Source: Reticulascus tulasneorum (lineage: Eukaryota; Ascomycota; Sordariomycetes; Glomerellales; Reticulascaceae). Taken from it: a stretch of 64,000 nt of DNA. The stretch spans positions 868,001 to 932,000 of the forward strand of contig LSAX01000011.1 in NCBI GenBank assembly GCA_001557505.1, written 5' to 3'. The position numbers and the translations under genes are program-made. The notes under the pieces are model-generated. The model was not told where the DNA came from, ran no database searches, and was given only the letters and a program-made list of their open reading frames with translations. Positions within the stretch are counted from its first letter, which is position 1; each line of letters opens with the position of its first letter. Below are positions 47,573-60,242 of the stretch, in pieces.

Positions 47573-49684
47573 TCAAGCGCCGTACCAGCCCCCTGCTCTC
47601 CAGCAGGCGGTGGCGCTGGCAGCGTTGGTGAAGGTGGTGTACTGGGTTTGTCTGTTTGAAAGTGGGACTATCGTCAGTAAATGATGATAAAAGACTGCAG
47701 AACGTAGAAAGAGGGAATTGGGGTGTGGGTAGTGTGAGTGGTGAAGCGGCTAATAAGATATGGTGAGGGGCAAAACGGCATAGAGCCATGGTTTGTAAAT
47801 AGGGTTGTCGATAGTGTGATGCAGGGGGAGAAGCGAGCGAACAAGATAGGTGATGAAGAACCTGGCATTGGACGCCAGGATTTCAAAATCACTGTGGAGA
47901 AGTGCCAGCGGCGGTCTGGCGGGGGTGCCTCAACCTTGGGAGCGGGAACGAAAAGGCTAGCGAAAGATGGGGTTACATGCAGCGACCGAAGAAGTCTGGG
48001 AAACGAGCCAAGAAAAGACAATGTGGGCAGGGCTGCCCGCACCGCAATGGCTATCTCGCAGATTAAGAGAGTCGCAAACTGGGAAAAGATGCAACAAGCA
48101 AGAAAAGAACAAGGTTAAGAGATGCACGTACCCAACCCAGACGGTACCTGACAGATGCGTGGTCTGGTAGGCAAGATTGGTCTGGGTGATGGTCGACAGT
48201 ACTGGGTTGATGGTCACTGTTGCGCCTGGTTGACCACCGTTGGCACAGACGGTGGAAGCAGCCGGGGTCCTATAATACGAAGAGTTGTCAGCCCGTGGTA
48301 AATGACGCATGTCCTAGTTTACCAAGGTGGGAGGCGGGATAAACACTGTTGCATAGAGCAGGGGATCACTTACACTGTAGCCGTGACGATTCTGAAGACT
48401 GCAAGACAGGATTAGCACATGGACGCCGATTTCTGCAGGGATCGACTTACCGAGCTCCGTAGTCGTGCTTGGTGGGAGTGTGGTTATCTGCGTCTGAGTG
48501 ACGGTGAATGTAGTCTGGGTGACGGTGACAGTGACAGCGGCGACAGCGCCAACGACGTTCACAGCTCGGATTGCTACGAGTTCTCGCTTTTCTACGAGGC
48601 AAGATTTGTCAGTTTCTTATGAACTTCAACTTTGTCGCCCACCTCATCCCTCGCGTTAGCCTCGGGCCCAACCATTGCCCGAACCAGTCAGGATGGCCGG
48701 AACACCAGGCTAGAGACGAGGAGATGAAGTCATTATAATGAGTGGTTTGTGGAATAGACGCACTTGTTGGGTAGTGGCACACAGCTGTCGAAGACAGAGT
48801 AGTGGTGTAGTAGCTCGTTCGCTGGCCGTCGGTCTGCGTTCGGATGATGGTAGATGTCGTTATGACGGTTGGATTGCGGGGAATGGCGGTGACAGTCCGC
48901 GTGGCCCCGTTGCAACCAGCTGTGACTGTCCCGGGGACGAGAATCAGGGTCTGGGTCTGCTGGACGGTGGTGATGACAGCTATGCCACGGTTAGCCTATC
49001 TCTCATCTTTTCGGATTGTGAGGCTATTTTTGGGGTGACATTACTGGCTGCTCTAGGTGTGCTGGTAATTCCAAGAACAATGGTTGGTGTGGCCTAATAT
49101 GGAATTAGCGAATGTAACCCCACGCAAGCAGGAATGCCGGGAATGTGCGTACTGTCACCGTAGTAGTCTCTGGGACTCCAACGTTGAATGTCATGGAACG
49201 CTGAACCTGCACCTGCTGGCCGGAGATGATGATTTTCCATGTTCCTGACTTCATGGCCGAAAATGGAATACCACTGCATTGGAACGTCTTAGCTTCACTC
49301 CCGCTATGCTCGGAAACACGATCTGCCTCACCATGACGAAGTCACCTGCTGGCCGCTCGGGGTGGTATTGATCGCAGAGCAAGCGTATTGGTCGTTGTTG
49401 GGTCCGACCAGGACGGGGCTGATGGACTCTTGGGTGCAACCTGCCGAGGAGAGTCAACGATCCCAGTCCAAGCTACTGCAAGGCCACAGACGAAGAGAGC
49501 ACTTACCTTGGAAGACAGTTTGGAAGGTGAAGTATTGATTCGAGGATCCATCAATGTAGTATGCACCACCATTGGCATAGTCAATGCCGTAGCTGACACA
49601 TGCTGCCGCTGCTGCCTCTTCAGCGAACACGCTAACGGAGAAGAGCGCGAGAATCGCGAAGAAAGATCGGAAGAGTGCCGCCAT
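47573..49684 (-). CDS. Secreted Thr-rich protein with N-terminal Cys domain (DUF7908-like), nine exons
   Basis: Nine exons on the minus strand (49684..49507, 49440..49332, 49273..49153, 49093..49045, 48979..48764, 48573..48451, 48398..48374, 48269..48132, 47651..47573) give 345 residues, all junctions in phase. A signal peptide covers about residues 1-21 (LFRSFFAILALFSVSVFA). The N-terminal domain (about 28-130) runs from ACVSYGIDYANGG through FTFQTVFQGC and SSCGIPFSAMKSGTWKI; I recall this kind of domain as DUF7908 in fungal surface proteins. The rest is Thr/Val-rich with TQTQ, TVT and PTIV tracts and ends GGWYGA, without a GPI-anchor signal. Exon 7 is only 25 nt and the last intron is 480 bp, so an exon could be missed there. 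Probably an exported or wall-associated protein. Confidence 0.8.
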
Positions 49685-52600
49685 TGTGAGTCTGCTAGTT
49701 AGAACGAAAATTACGCGCGGCTATGAATCACAGTGCCCTTGAAACAAAACAGTCCGGGCAAGCCCATTATGTAGGAAATCCGTAGGAAATCCGCCCGGGG
49801 AAAAAAGGCAGAGTAAGTACGACTCATATTGCTCAATATCACGATGATATCCAAGAATAGCATAAATGGGAGAAGCTAAGAAACTTTCTGGAGCTTGATA
49901 GATGATGATTCCGGTCAACAACTCCAACGACCAGGTGATGTTTAGAGTGGGAGAGAAGAGCCATATTGGAGTCTGGCGGTCCCATATTGGCCCGTATTCA
50001 GCCTGTGTGCAGACGCTTCCCAGGAACCAAGGAGGCCGTCAGAGGAAATCAGACGGCGGGCGGGTGAGGCAAATGTGCAGTGACGGGTAGGGGTAGCGAT
50101 TAGCTCACATTGACAAAGCTGGGGCGGCTCGCAGCTGCCTCTGCCACTAGGAGAAGCAAATAGCCCCTGGCTAATGGATATCAAGATGAAGTGGCTGCAC
50201 ATCTCGGTGGTCGCTCGAGCCATCCGGGATTGTCCAGGGGTAGATGGGGCGGGAACGATGTATCCGAGCAACAAGACTTTGACGAGTCGAGCCTCTGGCA
50301 GCTCGTCGTGCAGATGTGCAAGGATGAAGAGGCCAGCCAGGACCGTTAATCTGGATGGCACCTTGTAGTTTGGCTCTGGCATGATATGTTTAAGCTTTTG
50401 CCGCACTTGACAGCCCATCTGGCAATGTAATGGTAGTATCGAATCTGTACCTCCACAATTGGTACGGCGGATCTTGGTATCGGACGTCCATACGCCCAGT
50501 CCAGCAAGGTACAATAAGTTGAATTTAAAGAGCCTATATGTGCTTTATCGGGATTAGCGTGAGATGCGTGGCTATTCGGTGCGTCTTTGGGTCATTCTGC
50601 CTATATGCCTCCACTAAGCGTCAGCGTCGGGAATTTTACACGGATCGGCGAGACATAGTTAATCTTTATTGGGACCTGATAAAGGTGCCTGGAATATTGC
50701 TCAAATGCTCCGGCTGCATGAAACGAAAGTAGCAGACAACCCACAGCCCGAACATGTGGTGGGCGCGTTTGCGTGGTATTGGATGGGACTCTGAGGAAAG
50801 GGACCAACCTGCAGGAGACAGGATATCTCAACAGTTCTGACCAAAACCTTTCTTCCTCGCCTCAAACCGGTCTGCATGTTGGGCTGCGAGGATGAGGGGC
50901 TACGACTAAAGAGAGGGCATAGATCGCATCGGTGTCGATACAATTCACCCACGGTCTTGAGGTTGATATGATCTTCGGACTTCGCCCCGGAACCCCCATG
51001 GTGGGTCGGTCATCATTGGTCCCACGGGCTAGACGTGACGAATTACAGCCACATTGCAGGCGTCAGAAGCTTTTGGAATGCTGCACGGGGAGTGGCCAGA
51101 CTGGGTAAGGGCTGGCTCAGATCAGATGAAATAGATTCCTTAACCCGTTATCCTAAGCTCACCTAGGAGCGACCTAAGTCTACGGCAATGAGAGCAAAAA
51201 CAAGGTCTTGGAGGGCGGGACGGCCGAGAAAGTAACGGCTCAATGGATCCAGTTGCCGGAGTTGCCAATCAGTCTCATTTTCCCCACTGGCAAGCGAGAT
51301 AGAAACACTTGTTTATCGCCTTATGGCCGAGGAAAAAGGCAGCATTCGTAGATAGGCAGCCAGGAGATAGGTTTCGCCGTAGGTACCATCCGATATCTCT
51401 TGTCGCTGGCTCGTAAACCACTGGGTAATGGGCGCGGCGCTTCACGCAAGACCGCCATGCCCACTGCAGGCTCCTCCTGGTCATGCTCGCACCCTCAGTG
51501 CATTTTGTCGAGTTCGGTGACTGGAATTTTTGTGAAGCAGGCGGAAACGAAAACGGACACGGGAAGAAACGAGGTACTAGCGCTGCAGGTTCCCAAATTT
51601 CCAAAGACGAGATTAATTGCGAGTTGCCAAAATTCAGGTACCTGGAATACCTTGGTACGGCTGTTGTTAAAGAGGAAGTTAAGCCGCGTTTGGGGGCAGC
51701 GGTCGCTGGCTGCTGTTGAAGTTGGAGGTGCAGATTATTAGTCATCCATTCGGATTCACAACTGCCCTGATCCCTGTCGGCTGATCGGAAGCATCGATCT
51801 CCTCCCTGCTCTGGACCCACCTGGCAGCTGCCACAACCCCAGGCGCCACCTGCCAAGCATCGATGCGCTGTGGCTTAGTCCCAATGACAACGCTACCCTA
51901 TTTTTGGTTAGTGGATGAATGAGCAAGCCACATATCTTCCCCCCCCGCCTGCTCGCCAGATCGCTAGCCCCCATGCCAGTCTTATTCCTCTTAAGCCTAA
52001 AACTGCCGACGAGGTCTTGTCACAGTACGCATCCTTCACCGTCATCCTACAATCTATAGGCAACTGGTCTGTGATCTGATCTTGCATGTACAGTCAAGAC
52101 ATCATTTTTCTACTGTCTCTCTACTTCGGCTGACAGGTACGAGATCGAAACAAAACCTCACCCCTCACCACCGCAGGCTGAGGGCTTGCACACCATCGAC
52201 AGCATACGGGGGATTCAGGTTTAAATTTACATCCCAATTCTCATGGAGAGCTCTCTCTATTGACCAAACCTGCATGACCGGTGTGCGCTGTGGCGCCGGC
52301 TTTCCATCCAGATGCCTGGTCGCTCTGGCTTGTCCCCCCTCCCAGCTAGCTGCTCGTACTATGATACGAAGCCATGGCAGTGGCTACCTAAAAATAGACC
52401 GCAAGTTTCCCATGGCGCGCTCATGAGCCGTGTCTGAGGGTCTGGATATGACAGCCGAAATCCCGACGCACTACATACCCTGCGTACCTGGAAGCATCGG
52501 GAATCCCCCGCTTGCTTGTGCTCAGATGCCCCAGTCACTGCTTCTAGATGTGAGCTTACACTCTCTCACTTGACTGGTTGCTCTAGTGGACTTACTTGTA

Positions 52601-54014
52601 ATCCGAATGTGACTTGGCTCTCTTTACCTCGTGAGCATCTCTTTCCTCCTCGATCAGCAATGCGCTTCGTCTGGCTAGAATCTATCATATGCTGATGCTT
52701 CCCTGACCAAACAGAGCCTTCGGGGTCGTGGCCATATCTGGGGGAGGGTAGGAATTCGCCTTTGGGCATGTATCTTCTGCAACTCATCGATCTGGTTTCC
52801 ACCATTGATATTCTTGGGTGGGTTGGTCATACATCAGGTCAGGCTGTATGCCGCTCTCGCTTCACGCAATCGCTGCGCGCGGCCAAGCCGACAGTTGATT
52901 CTTTGTCATTCATCCTCAGCTGCAGCACTCATCCCAACTCACTGATTCCATGGTGTGACAATACCGTCCCTTTTCGGCTCTTGGACAACCCGCAGGCCTT
53001 TCCGTGCCGTGTCAACCTGTCTTTCCAGGTTACATTGAAGGCCCTCACGAGAGCAACCTTTTCCCGTACAGATGTGGTCTGACATCTGTGCAACCACCAA
53101 ACCTTCGTTTCCCAAAACGAGGGATCCTTTGGTCTTACACGCTGTAGTCGGCGCCTAAGGTTGGGCATGTGCTGACCATCTGGGTTGGAACTACCGGGGC
53201 TAAGCAGCCTCCAGAGTATCCAGAAGCTCGCTTGCAGTCTTTGCCTATATTGTATTGCCGCATACAGGCCATCGAAAGCGGTCAGCCTCATTCCTTTCTC
53301 ACATCTCAGCCTCGTTCATACTATTCCAGTTGAAACCAGTGGGAAGTTCATTTGTGTAAGGCAGTCAAGTTTGACCTGGAATTGGAAACTCCCTACTGGT
53401 ATCTGACATGAATGCTTCTTGACACATTCGTATCTTTGAATACCGCCTCATTTGTTATCCCACCCTAGTCCCTCCAAGCTTAGCTCAGCTTCATCGATGG
53501 AACATTGCTAGAACACTGCTGGGGCTGCACATACCTTGTATTTCTCATTCCCAATCCTCTGCCCTGGAGGGCTGTAGAGTCCACCTGCACGCACCACCCA
53601 TCCCATCTCTTGTCATAGCTTTATTTTCGTATTGGTCGCGGATGATGCCTAGCACAGTCCCCTCCTCCTGTCAGATGAGCCTTTGGGCAGTGACCTTCAG
53701 ACAGGGGTCTAGGACCGCTCGCATCTGGATGGCTCAACCTCTCATGATGTTGGCATCTGGGGAGAACCATCCTTCAGGAACGCCACCACAAGCTATTGAA
53801 TATCTCCTGCAAGACTGACCAACTATTGAATATTGTTTCCAAGAAGGGCAGATGGCGCAGTCTTGGAGCAGGAGCATCGCGATGAGGTTTGTATAAAGTC
53901 TCCTTGTTCTTCTCTCGAGAGACCGAGTGATCTGGATATTCACCCAGCCAGTCTTCTCGATCTTCTCGATCTTCTCTCTTGTCCGAATACACTTTTCTCT
54001 TGGAGCACTCCGCC
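49685..54014. other. 4.3-kb divergent gap before the laccase
   Basis: This lies between the start of the Thr-rich gene (-) and the laccase (+). No coding region is supportable. Open frames (for example 49942..50514 minus, 51275..51856 minus) have low-complexity or Arg/Ser/Cys-rich chance-like composition. It contains the laccase promoter at its right end, listed separately. Confidence 0.4.
53892..53978 (+). promoter_or_regulatory. Laccase promoter: TATA box and 9-bp CT repeat
   Basis: A TATAAAG box at 53892-53898 lies about 117 bp upstream of the laccase ATG. Between it and the ATG there is a tandem repeat of TCTTCTCGA at 53952-53978 (two exact copies and a degenerate third). The spacing to the ATG fits a core promoter with a pyrimidine-rich leader. 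No specific metal or stress element was identified. Confidence 0.5.
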
Positions 54015-56015
54015 ATGGGTCTCAAGTCCGTTTTCTCCAGCATTGGTGCTGGAATCTTCTTTGCCCATCTCGCTATCGCCAACCCGGTTCCAAACCCTGT
54101 TGAGATCCTAGAGCCAAATGCTGTGGACGTAGCCTTGAAGCCAAGGCAGACCATCACTCCGGGTGGCCCTCCTTGTGGAACTCACAACGCTACAAACAGA
54201 GCTTGCTGGAAACAGAACTGGACCATCAATTCCGACTACGAGGTGGCAACTCCTCCAGCGTTGAACACGCGAGTGGTATGAATCCCTATCCTTGCACCAG
54301 AAAAAGTCTGATATTGACTCTTATAGTACGACCTCACCATCACAAACTATACATCTTTCGCGCCAGATGGCGTCTCGAAGCCTGCAATGCTTATCAATGG
54401 CCAATTTCCTGGGCCTACCATTACCGCTGGTAAGTAATATATCCCCTTCAAGTCATGCACCTGTCTAACCTCCTTATAGATTGGGGCGATTTCATTCAAA
54501 TCAACATACACAACAACCTGACTGACAACGGGTAGGTCAAATCATGACCTTGACATATATGCATAGCTGACGTGGTTGCGAAGTACCTCGATTCACTGGC
54601 ACGGATTGCACATGCGCAATCAAAACGATCAGGACGGCGCAAATGGTGTCACAGAGTGCCCTATTCCACCAGGCCAGAGCAAGTCTTATGCTTTCCAAGT
54701 CACCCAGTACGGAACTTCTTGGTAAGACACCCCGAATATACCAATCCGTTAAATGTAAACTAACGCCCCCTGCAGGTATCACAGTCACTTCAGTGCCCAG
54801 TACGGGAATGGAGTTGTCGGGGCCATTCAAATCAACGGCCCCGCCTCCTCTAACTACGACATTGACCTAGGACCGTATGTAATCAGCGACTGGTACTATG
54901 ATACTGCCGACAGACTGGAACGCGACGCAGAGCTTGTCAGGAATGGACCTCCACCAGACAGCGATAACATCCTTTTCCAAGGCAAGAACATCAACCCCAC
55001 AGGCCCTGGTGGCCAGTATCACAAGACCACCTTGACGCCGGGCAAAAAGCACCGCCTTCGACTCATTAACACTTCAGTGGACAACGGTTTCACTGTAACA
55101 CTGGTCGGGCATCAGTTTACTGTCATAACGAACGACTTTGTGCCAGTAACGGCAGTCAATAAAACGAGTCTCTTCCTGGCTGTCGGTCAGCGCTACGATG
55201 TCATCATCGATGCCAACCAAGCTGTGGGCAACTACTGGTTCAATGCAACTCTAGGCGGCGGTGGTCTCTGTGGCACATCCAGGAATAAGTTCCCTGCTGC
55301 CATCTTTAGCTATACTGGTGCCCCGAACGCAAACCCTACAAACAAAGGGACCCCACCCGCTGGCGCCAACTGTGCCGACACACTCGGCTTCACCCCCGTC
55401 CTAGCTCGGAGTGCTCCGAAGGCCGAGTTCAACCCAAACAAGAAGATCCTCGATGTCACTTTGGCTACGCCTACCATCGAACGCGAGCAAGTCTTCCGCT
55501 GGAGAGTCAACGGCTCCGATATCAACATCGAGTGGGATAAGCCTATCCTCGAATACGTCGCGCAGAACAACAACTCATGGCCTACCCAAGCCAACGTAAT
55601 CGAGATTCCGAACTCAAATGTCTGGACTTGGTGGGTCATTGAGAATACTGGGGGCCTGCCTCACCCAATTCACCTGCACGGCCATGACTTCCTACTGCTA
55701 GGTACGGGAGCAGGCACATTCGACCGAACTGCGGGCGTCGACTCTCTCAACTTCGTCAACCCCATCCGCCGCGACGTAGCTCAGCTCCCTGGTGCCGGAT
55801 GGCTCGTCATTGCCTTCAAGACGGACAACCCCGGTGCCTGGCTCATGCATTGTCACATCGCATGGCACGTCAGCATGGGTCTCAGTGTCCAATTTCTTGA
55901 GCGCAAGAGCCAGATTGCCAGTACCCTGCATCTCAACCAGATCACGCCGAACTGCAATGCTTGGCGGACATACCAACCTACGGCGTACTACCAGAAGCAT
56001 GACTCTGGTCTATGA
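54015..56015 (+). CDS. Laccase (multicopper oxidase)
   Basis: Secreted copper enzyme that oxidises phenols and reduces oxygen to water. Five exons, 54015..54275, 54327..54429, 54480..54531, 54584..54721 and 54776..56015, give 597 residues. A signal peptide of about 22 residues is followed by a pro-region ending around LKPRQ (basic site). Copper ligands are in place: HWHG at 143-146, HSH at 187-189, HPIHLH at 481-486, and HCHIAWH from 543 with the type 1 Cys544. The C-terminus ends in DSGL, the plug typical of ascomycete laccases, which is processed at this end. All four introns are 50-54 bp and in phase. The enzyme may act in melanin or phenolic metabolism; substrates are not readable. Confidence 0.96.
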
Positions 56016-58432
56016 GTTTTCTGCTTCCTCCGATGCCTCATTCATCTCCTATCTCTGGAAAGGGCTGCGGGGCACACATCCCAGTTCAACGATACCACTC
56101 ACTACATCCTGCAATATCTGCCTTTATTTCGCGGCTCCTTTGAGTCTTGAACTTTATGCCATGTTCTTTTTGGGTAATTAAGCCGGACCTTCTACCGGAG
56201 GGCCATTAGCGTCCGCGTGGCGGCACACTCCACAATCGTCGTGGCGCCTGGAATCCTTCAACACGGCAGTGCCTTGCAATGGCGTATGAGCGGACCAAAA
56301 CTTCATCAAGGAGGCCGGCGGGGTATCTAATTTGAGAGGACTAAAATAGGAAGACAGCAAGGCGGCGTCCTTTCTTGTCATGCATTTGCTACTGGAGTTT
56401 CTATTGGGAATTGGCATTTGGGATTGCATAGGTGCACATAGGGGTTTTCATTGCTGTTTTCTTGCGACCGTACATATCATCTTAGCCTTGGACATATATA
56501 TGACTGTTATCTCTATTTATAAGCTGCTGAGCAAGTGAACGATGCTATTTGCCCCTGACAATCCACCAAACCGTGTATGTGCAGGGTCTCCTCACGCCTC
56601 GTCACGAGGGATTGGTATGAACTATGTAGCAGTAGAAAAAATGACTGCGTTGCTTTGATGCGCATGCGGGATGCAAAACGTGAGAGCCACTACATCCTGC
56701 GTGTCAATACCTGCAGTTACGTGTGGGGTAGCTGTGTGCATCCTCGCGGAAAGTCGCAGGGCCTCATTGTGAGGATGCACGTTAGACGCGACCACGGCGG
56801 CCGGGCATTAAGAAACTCGCCAATGTGGTGGATGGACGCCGATATCCAACAAAATCCACGCTGGATGCAACGCTTAATTTAGACAAGGCGTTGGAGATGC
56901 GGCATGCGGGATGACGACCACGCGGCGTGCACTGGTTGGACTTGGTCTTGATGTGATGAAACAAGCGATACTCTGCAAGATTGAGATGTCCAATGTCCGA
57001 GAGCCTTCCGTCTAGATGGAAGGCTTTGTGCCTGAGTTGATGCACGACTAGAAGCATGTTGGGAGAGGTCTGATCATGGATGACAAGGAATGTCTCCGGG
57101 CAGAGTGACAGACAAGAGGTCTCTGGACTGCGAAATGCCAGGATCTAGCTGAGTCGCAGGCGCCAATGTACTCTGCAGGTCTTAGGCATGAAGCGTATCC
57201 AGATCTGGCAAGACATTGACTAATTTCCGTTGTTGCATTCCTTTGATCCAGACCTATTGTTGATTCCGTAAAACCAGCACCGTAGCCTTGGCTGCGCTGC
57301 GTAGAGCAGACTCGAGCAGAGCGGCTCACAATGCTACTTCGTATTACCAACGCACTTGACAGAATATGGGAGCCAGGGACCAACGGCGTGATTCGCTAGC
57401 AGCTTTCGCCTCTTGTCGCCCAGCTCCTGGGATGATGCGCCTGGCGGCACGACCTCTTCTCCATCAGACCATTGTCCCGGCGAAAGCTGCCAAAAGTAAG
57501 AACTGGAATTCCCAGGTGGTTGGGGAATATTCGATAGAGGCCCTCGTCGATCAATCATCCGACTTTGGGGTTTATGCGAACGGTATCGCGGCTGAAGCCA
57601 ACGAGAGTCAATGCCGTTTGTTTCGAGACGGCTACGCATCCGTCATCCGGGAGCGCTCGCCTCGCCGGACATCGAAACAACATTTAAAATCCTGGACAAG
57701 AAGAAAAAAAGACGCAATAGCAGCCCTCGTTAACAAGCGGAGAATTCATCGCGGTCGCTTTTGACTTATGAGCTCGGTGTGTGGCGTTTGAAGGATTTCG
57801 TTCACGTGAGTTGTGTGATCTTCAGGATCTAAGCTTGTTTGGACGGCAACAAACATGTTCCTATTCTGATAGGAATATGTCAGCGAAGACACGACTGTGT
57901 TGTATTTGCAGCCTTCCCATATGCTGATCGATCTTAACTTGATGTGCTGTTTCCTCGCTATGATCGGCCATGCGACTACTATAGCATTTATTTTCCAGCG
58001 CACCATGCTTGCGAGGAAACCCAGTTAGTCCGCTGGCGGGACATGCTCGCGTGGAGCAAGTCTCTAAGTTCCTCCAGGAAGACCTGGCCCGTTCTCCTGA
58101 GAATGGTCACCAACTCATTCATAGTCTCGTTGGGGTGCAAAACCTTCCTTTCAGCTGAGAGTCCCTACCAAGGAGTTGGTTCCGTGCACGACTTGTAGAG
58201 CATTCATAGCTTCTCATGAAGTTCATCATTATTCGTCAACATTATCATACTAAGCTGGAGCAAGGTTGCGGCATCTTTGGCCATGCGAGTCTCGCGTGTG
58301 GTATTCTAAGAAAAACAAAATTCCAGGTATCTCAAACCACCCAAAGTCCCATATCCACCTAGATCTCGCCAAGTATCCAGCCTGCATCCCGAACGCAGCC
58401 AGTGCCAATTACGTCCTCCTTGTTGAGCCCTC
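56016..58432. other. 2.4-kb stretch without a supportable gene
   Basis: Convergent 3' side of laccase and of the membrane protein at 58.4 kb. Nothing coding was recognised; frames at 56.6-58.2 kb overlap antisense to each other. Confidence 0.4.
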
Positions 58433-59071
58433 TTATACAGCAGTAGACATGCTCGAACTCGTCGCTATGTCTTTCTCCTTTTCCTTCTTCGTACCAGATG
58501 CGGGCTCTGACTCGGTCTCATAAAACATTCTCAAGGCTCTCTTCGCAGAGTCTTCTTGTTGTTGTGATTGGTTCTGGCTCGGATCGAGGAACAGCGGGGC
58601 AAAGTAGCCATGCGTATCTGGGTCATGGTGCTCAAAGACCAGCGTTGGAATCTCGTATCTCATGGGGGTGTTTCGTTGCCTTGCGGCAGCAGCCTCCCGG
58701 TCATCGGATCCTTTACGTTTTCGCCAGCAGAGTAGGGCCACAAAGGTAATGATGAGTATGACGGCGACTATGAGGACTGCTGCTCCCCAGAGAGGGATGA
58801 CGGTGCTTTTGGCGGTGTTGCTGGCTACAGGTTGTGTGGGTTGTGAGGGAGGTGCGGGGCCAGGAACGGCGTTTGGGTTTGGATTTGGATTTGGATTGGG
58901 ATTGGGTTCTTGACGAGAAGTAAGGATTTGTTCTAGAGGACTAGCTCTCGCTGTTCTGACGGCGACGCCTGGATGTACCCCAAGCAAACCGCTTCGCTGC
59001 AAGATCGGAATAGCCTCTGAGTACAATCCTTGTGCTGTTCGGCCGCTCGGCTTCAGGAACGGTAGCTTCAT
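58433..59071 (-). CDS. Single-pass membrane protein with Asn-Pro repeat
   Basis: Single open frame of 212 residues with ATG at 59071. Residues 55-67 are a perfect Asn-Pro repeat, then a Pro/Thr/Ser stem. One strong membrane helix spans about 94-116, followed by the basic stop-transfer WRKRK. The C-terminal about 95 residues are cytosolic, Gln/Ser/Glu/Lys-rich. This is the layout of small fungal wall-sensor-like or Mid2/Wsc-like proteins, but there is no clear N-terminal signal peptide and no WSC Cys domain, so an upstream exon may be missing. The function is unknown. Confidence 0.6.
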   Translation of the reverse strand: MKLPFLKPSGRTAQGLYSEAIPILQRSGLLGVHPGVAVRTARASPLEQILTSRQEPNPNPNPNPNPNAVPGPAPPSQPTQPVASNTAKSTVIPLWGAAVLIVAVILIITFVALLCWRKRKGSDDREAAAARQRNTPMRYEIPTLVFEHHDPDTHGYFAPLFLDPSQNQSQQQEDSAKRALRMFYETESEPASGTKKEKEKDIATSSSMSTAV

Positions 59072-60242
59072 CGTGTTGTTAATATCGCTAGTCTGATATT
59101 TGCGAGCTTCTCTGAGAGGGTTGCAGGCACGCCATCAAAGTTCAACCATCAAGCTCTGCTTTTCCAAGCTACAGTAGCGTTTCTCGGTCTGCGGTGCGTC
59201 TTGGGGCTGGTGGTCGTAGTAATTGATCTGTTGGACGAGTCCCTCAAAGGCAGCATGGATCGTAGCCTCGGTGTTTATTGATCATGAGGCTTTGAAGACT
59301 CAGAGAATTAGGTAGTAAGGCGTGGAGGACATTGAAAGGCAGAAATTTTCGCTTTGCAATTAGCCACGACTTCGTGCGACAAGTTTCGTCTCCTTCAGCA
59401 GTCGCCTCCTCGAGCCGCAAGCTCAGTGATCCAGGAAATTTGTCAAGAACTTGAACGATCCGAAAATAAAAGGACCCTTGAAAAAGAACACAAAGCTCAC
59501 AAATTGCAAAGGAGCTGAAGGAAGAGGCTCTTATGCAGGGAAAGAAGCTATTTGAAAAATGGGAAAAGAAAGAAGGACCTCACACGGCACGTACGAGAGC
59601 AGACGCGGAATAGACATGGTGAGAGAGAGAGCGAGCATCGTCAGACAGACGGCTGCAGAATGACAATCTGGGCGGCAAGCCCAGCGAATACCGCCCACCC
59701 AACGACTGGATATTCCCCCGCGCGCTGGATGAACTCACCTATACGCGGGAAATAATCATCATAGTCGTTGCTTTCACCCATTTGGCAGGAGTTTTTTCTT
59801 GTCCAAAGGCAACACGGGAAACTGGAGCTGAGTTGGACCGTAGTGGTTGTGATTTTCCGGCAAAAATGGTGTGTGAGGTTAAGAGACCGAGGAATGTTCT
59901 TGCTTTCCGTTTCTGGCAGTGGCCGGATGCAGGCGAAGCTGGCGTGCATGATAGCAGCTGTTAAGGATCGTGAGGCTGAGGACACCATGATGCTATCTGG
60001 ATGCATCTGGATTCATGACATCAGCTCCAGGCACGGACCACACACACACCACATCTCACCCGCCTCGGTCCATGAACCTCATCCATCAACCTTTTAGCCG
60101 CTTAAGGACGGGATATTGCACCCATCCACCAGACACTCTCGCCCCAGCTGTCCATCTCGACTCTTTTCCTCTCTCTTATAGCATACGCAATCTTATCTCT
60201 CCATCTGCAGTCCGTCCTCTGCGGCCCCATCAAGCCTCCCAG
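59072..60242. other. Divergent gap
   Basis: This lies between the start of the membrane protein (-) and ureidoglycolate lyase (+). No coding region is supportable. The sequence at about 60100-60240 is CT-rich, as in fungal leaders. Confidence 0.4.

Noticed and set aside
47738..48118. 126-codon plus-strand frame within the last intron of the Thr-rich gene.
   Set aside because: Basic, domain-free composition; it overlaps the intron and exon 8 flank antisense, so it is most likely chance.
60015..60242. Upstream in-frame extension of ureidoglycolate lyase.
   Set aside because: The extra 76 residues are Pro/His/Ser/Thr-rich with leader-like CT sequence, and the family starts close to the MPTKLPL methionine.
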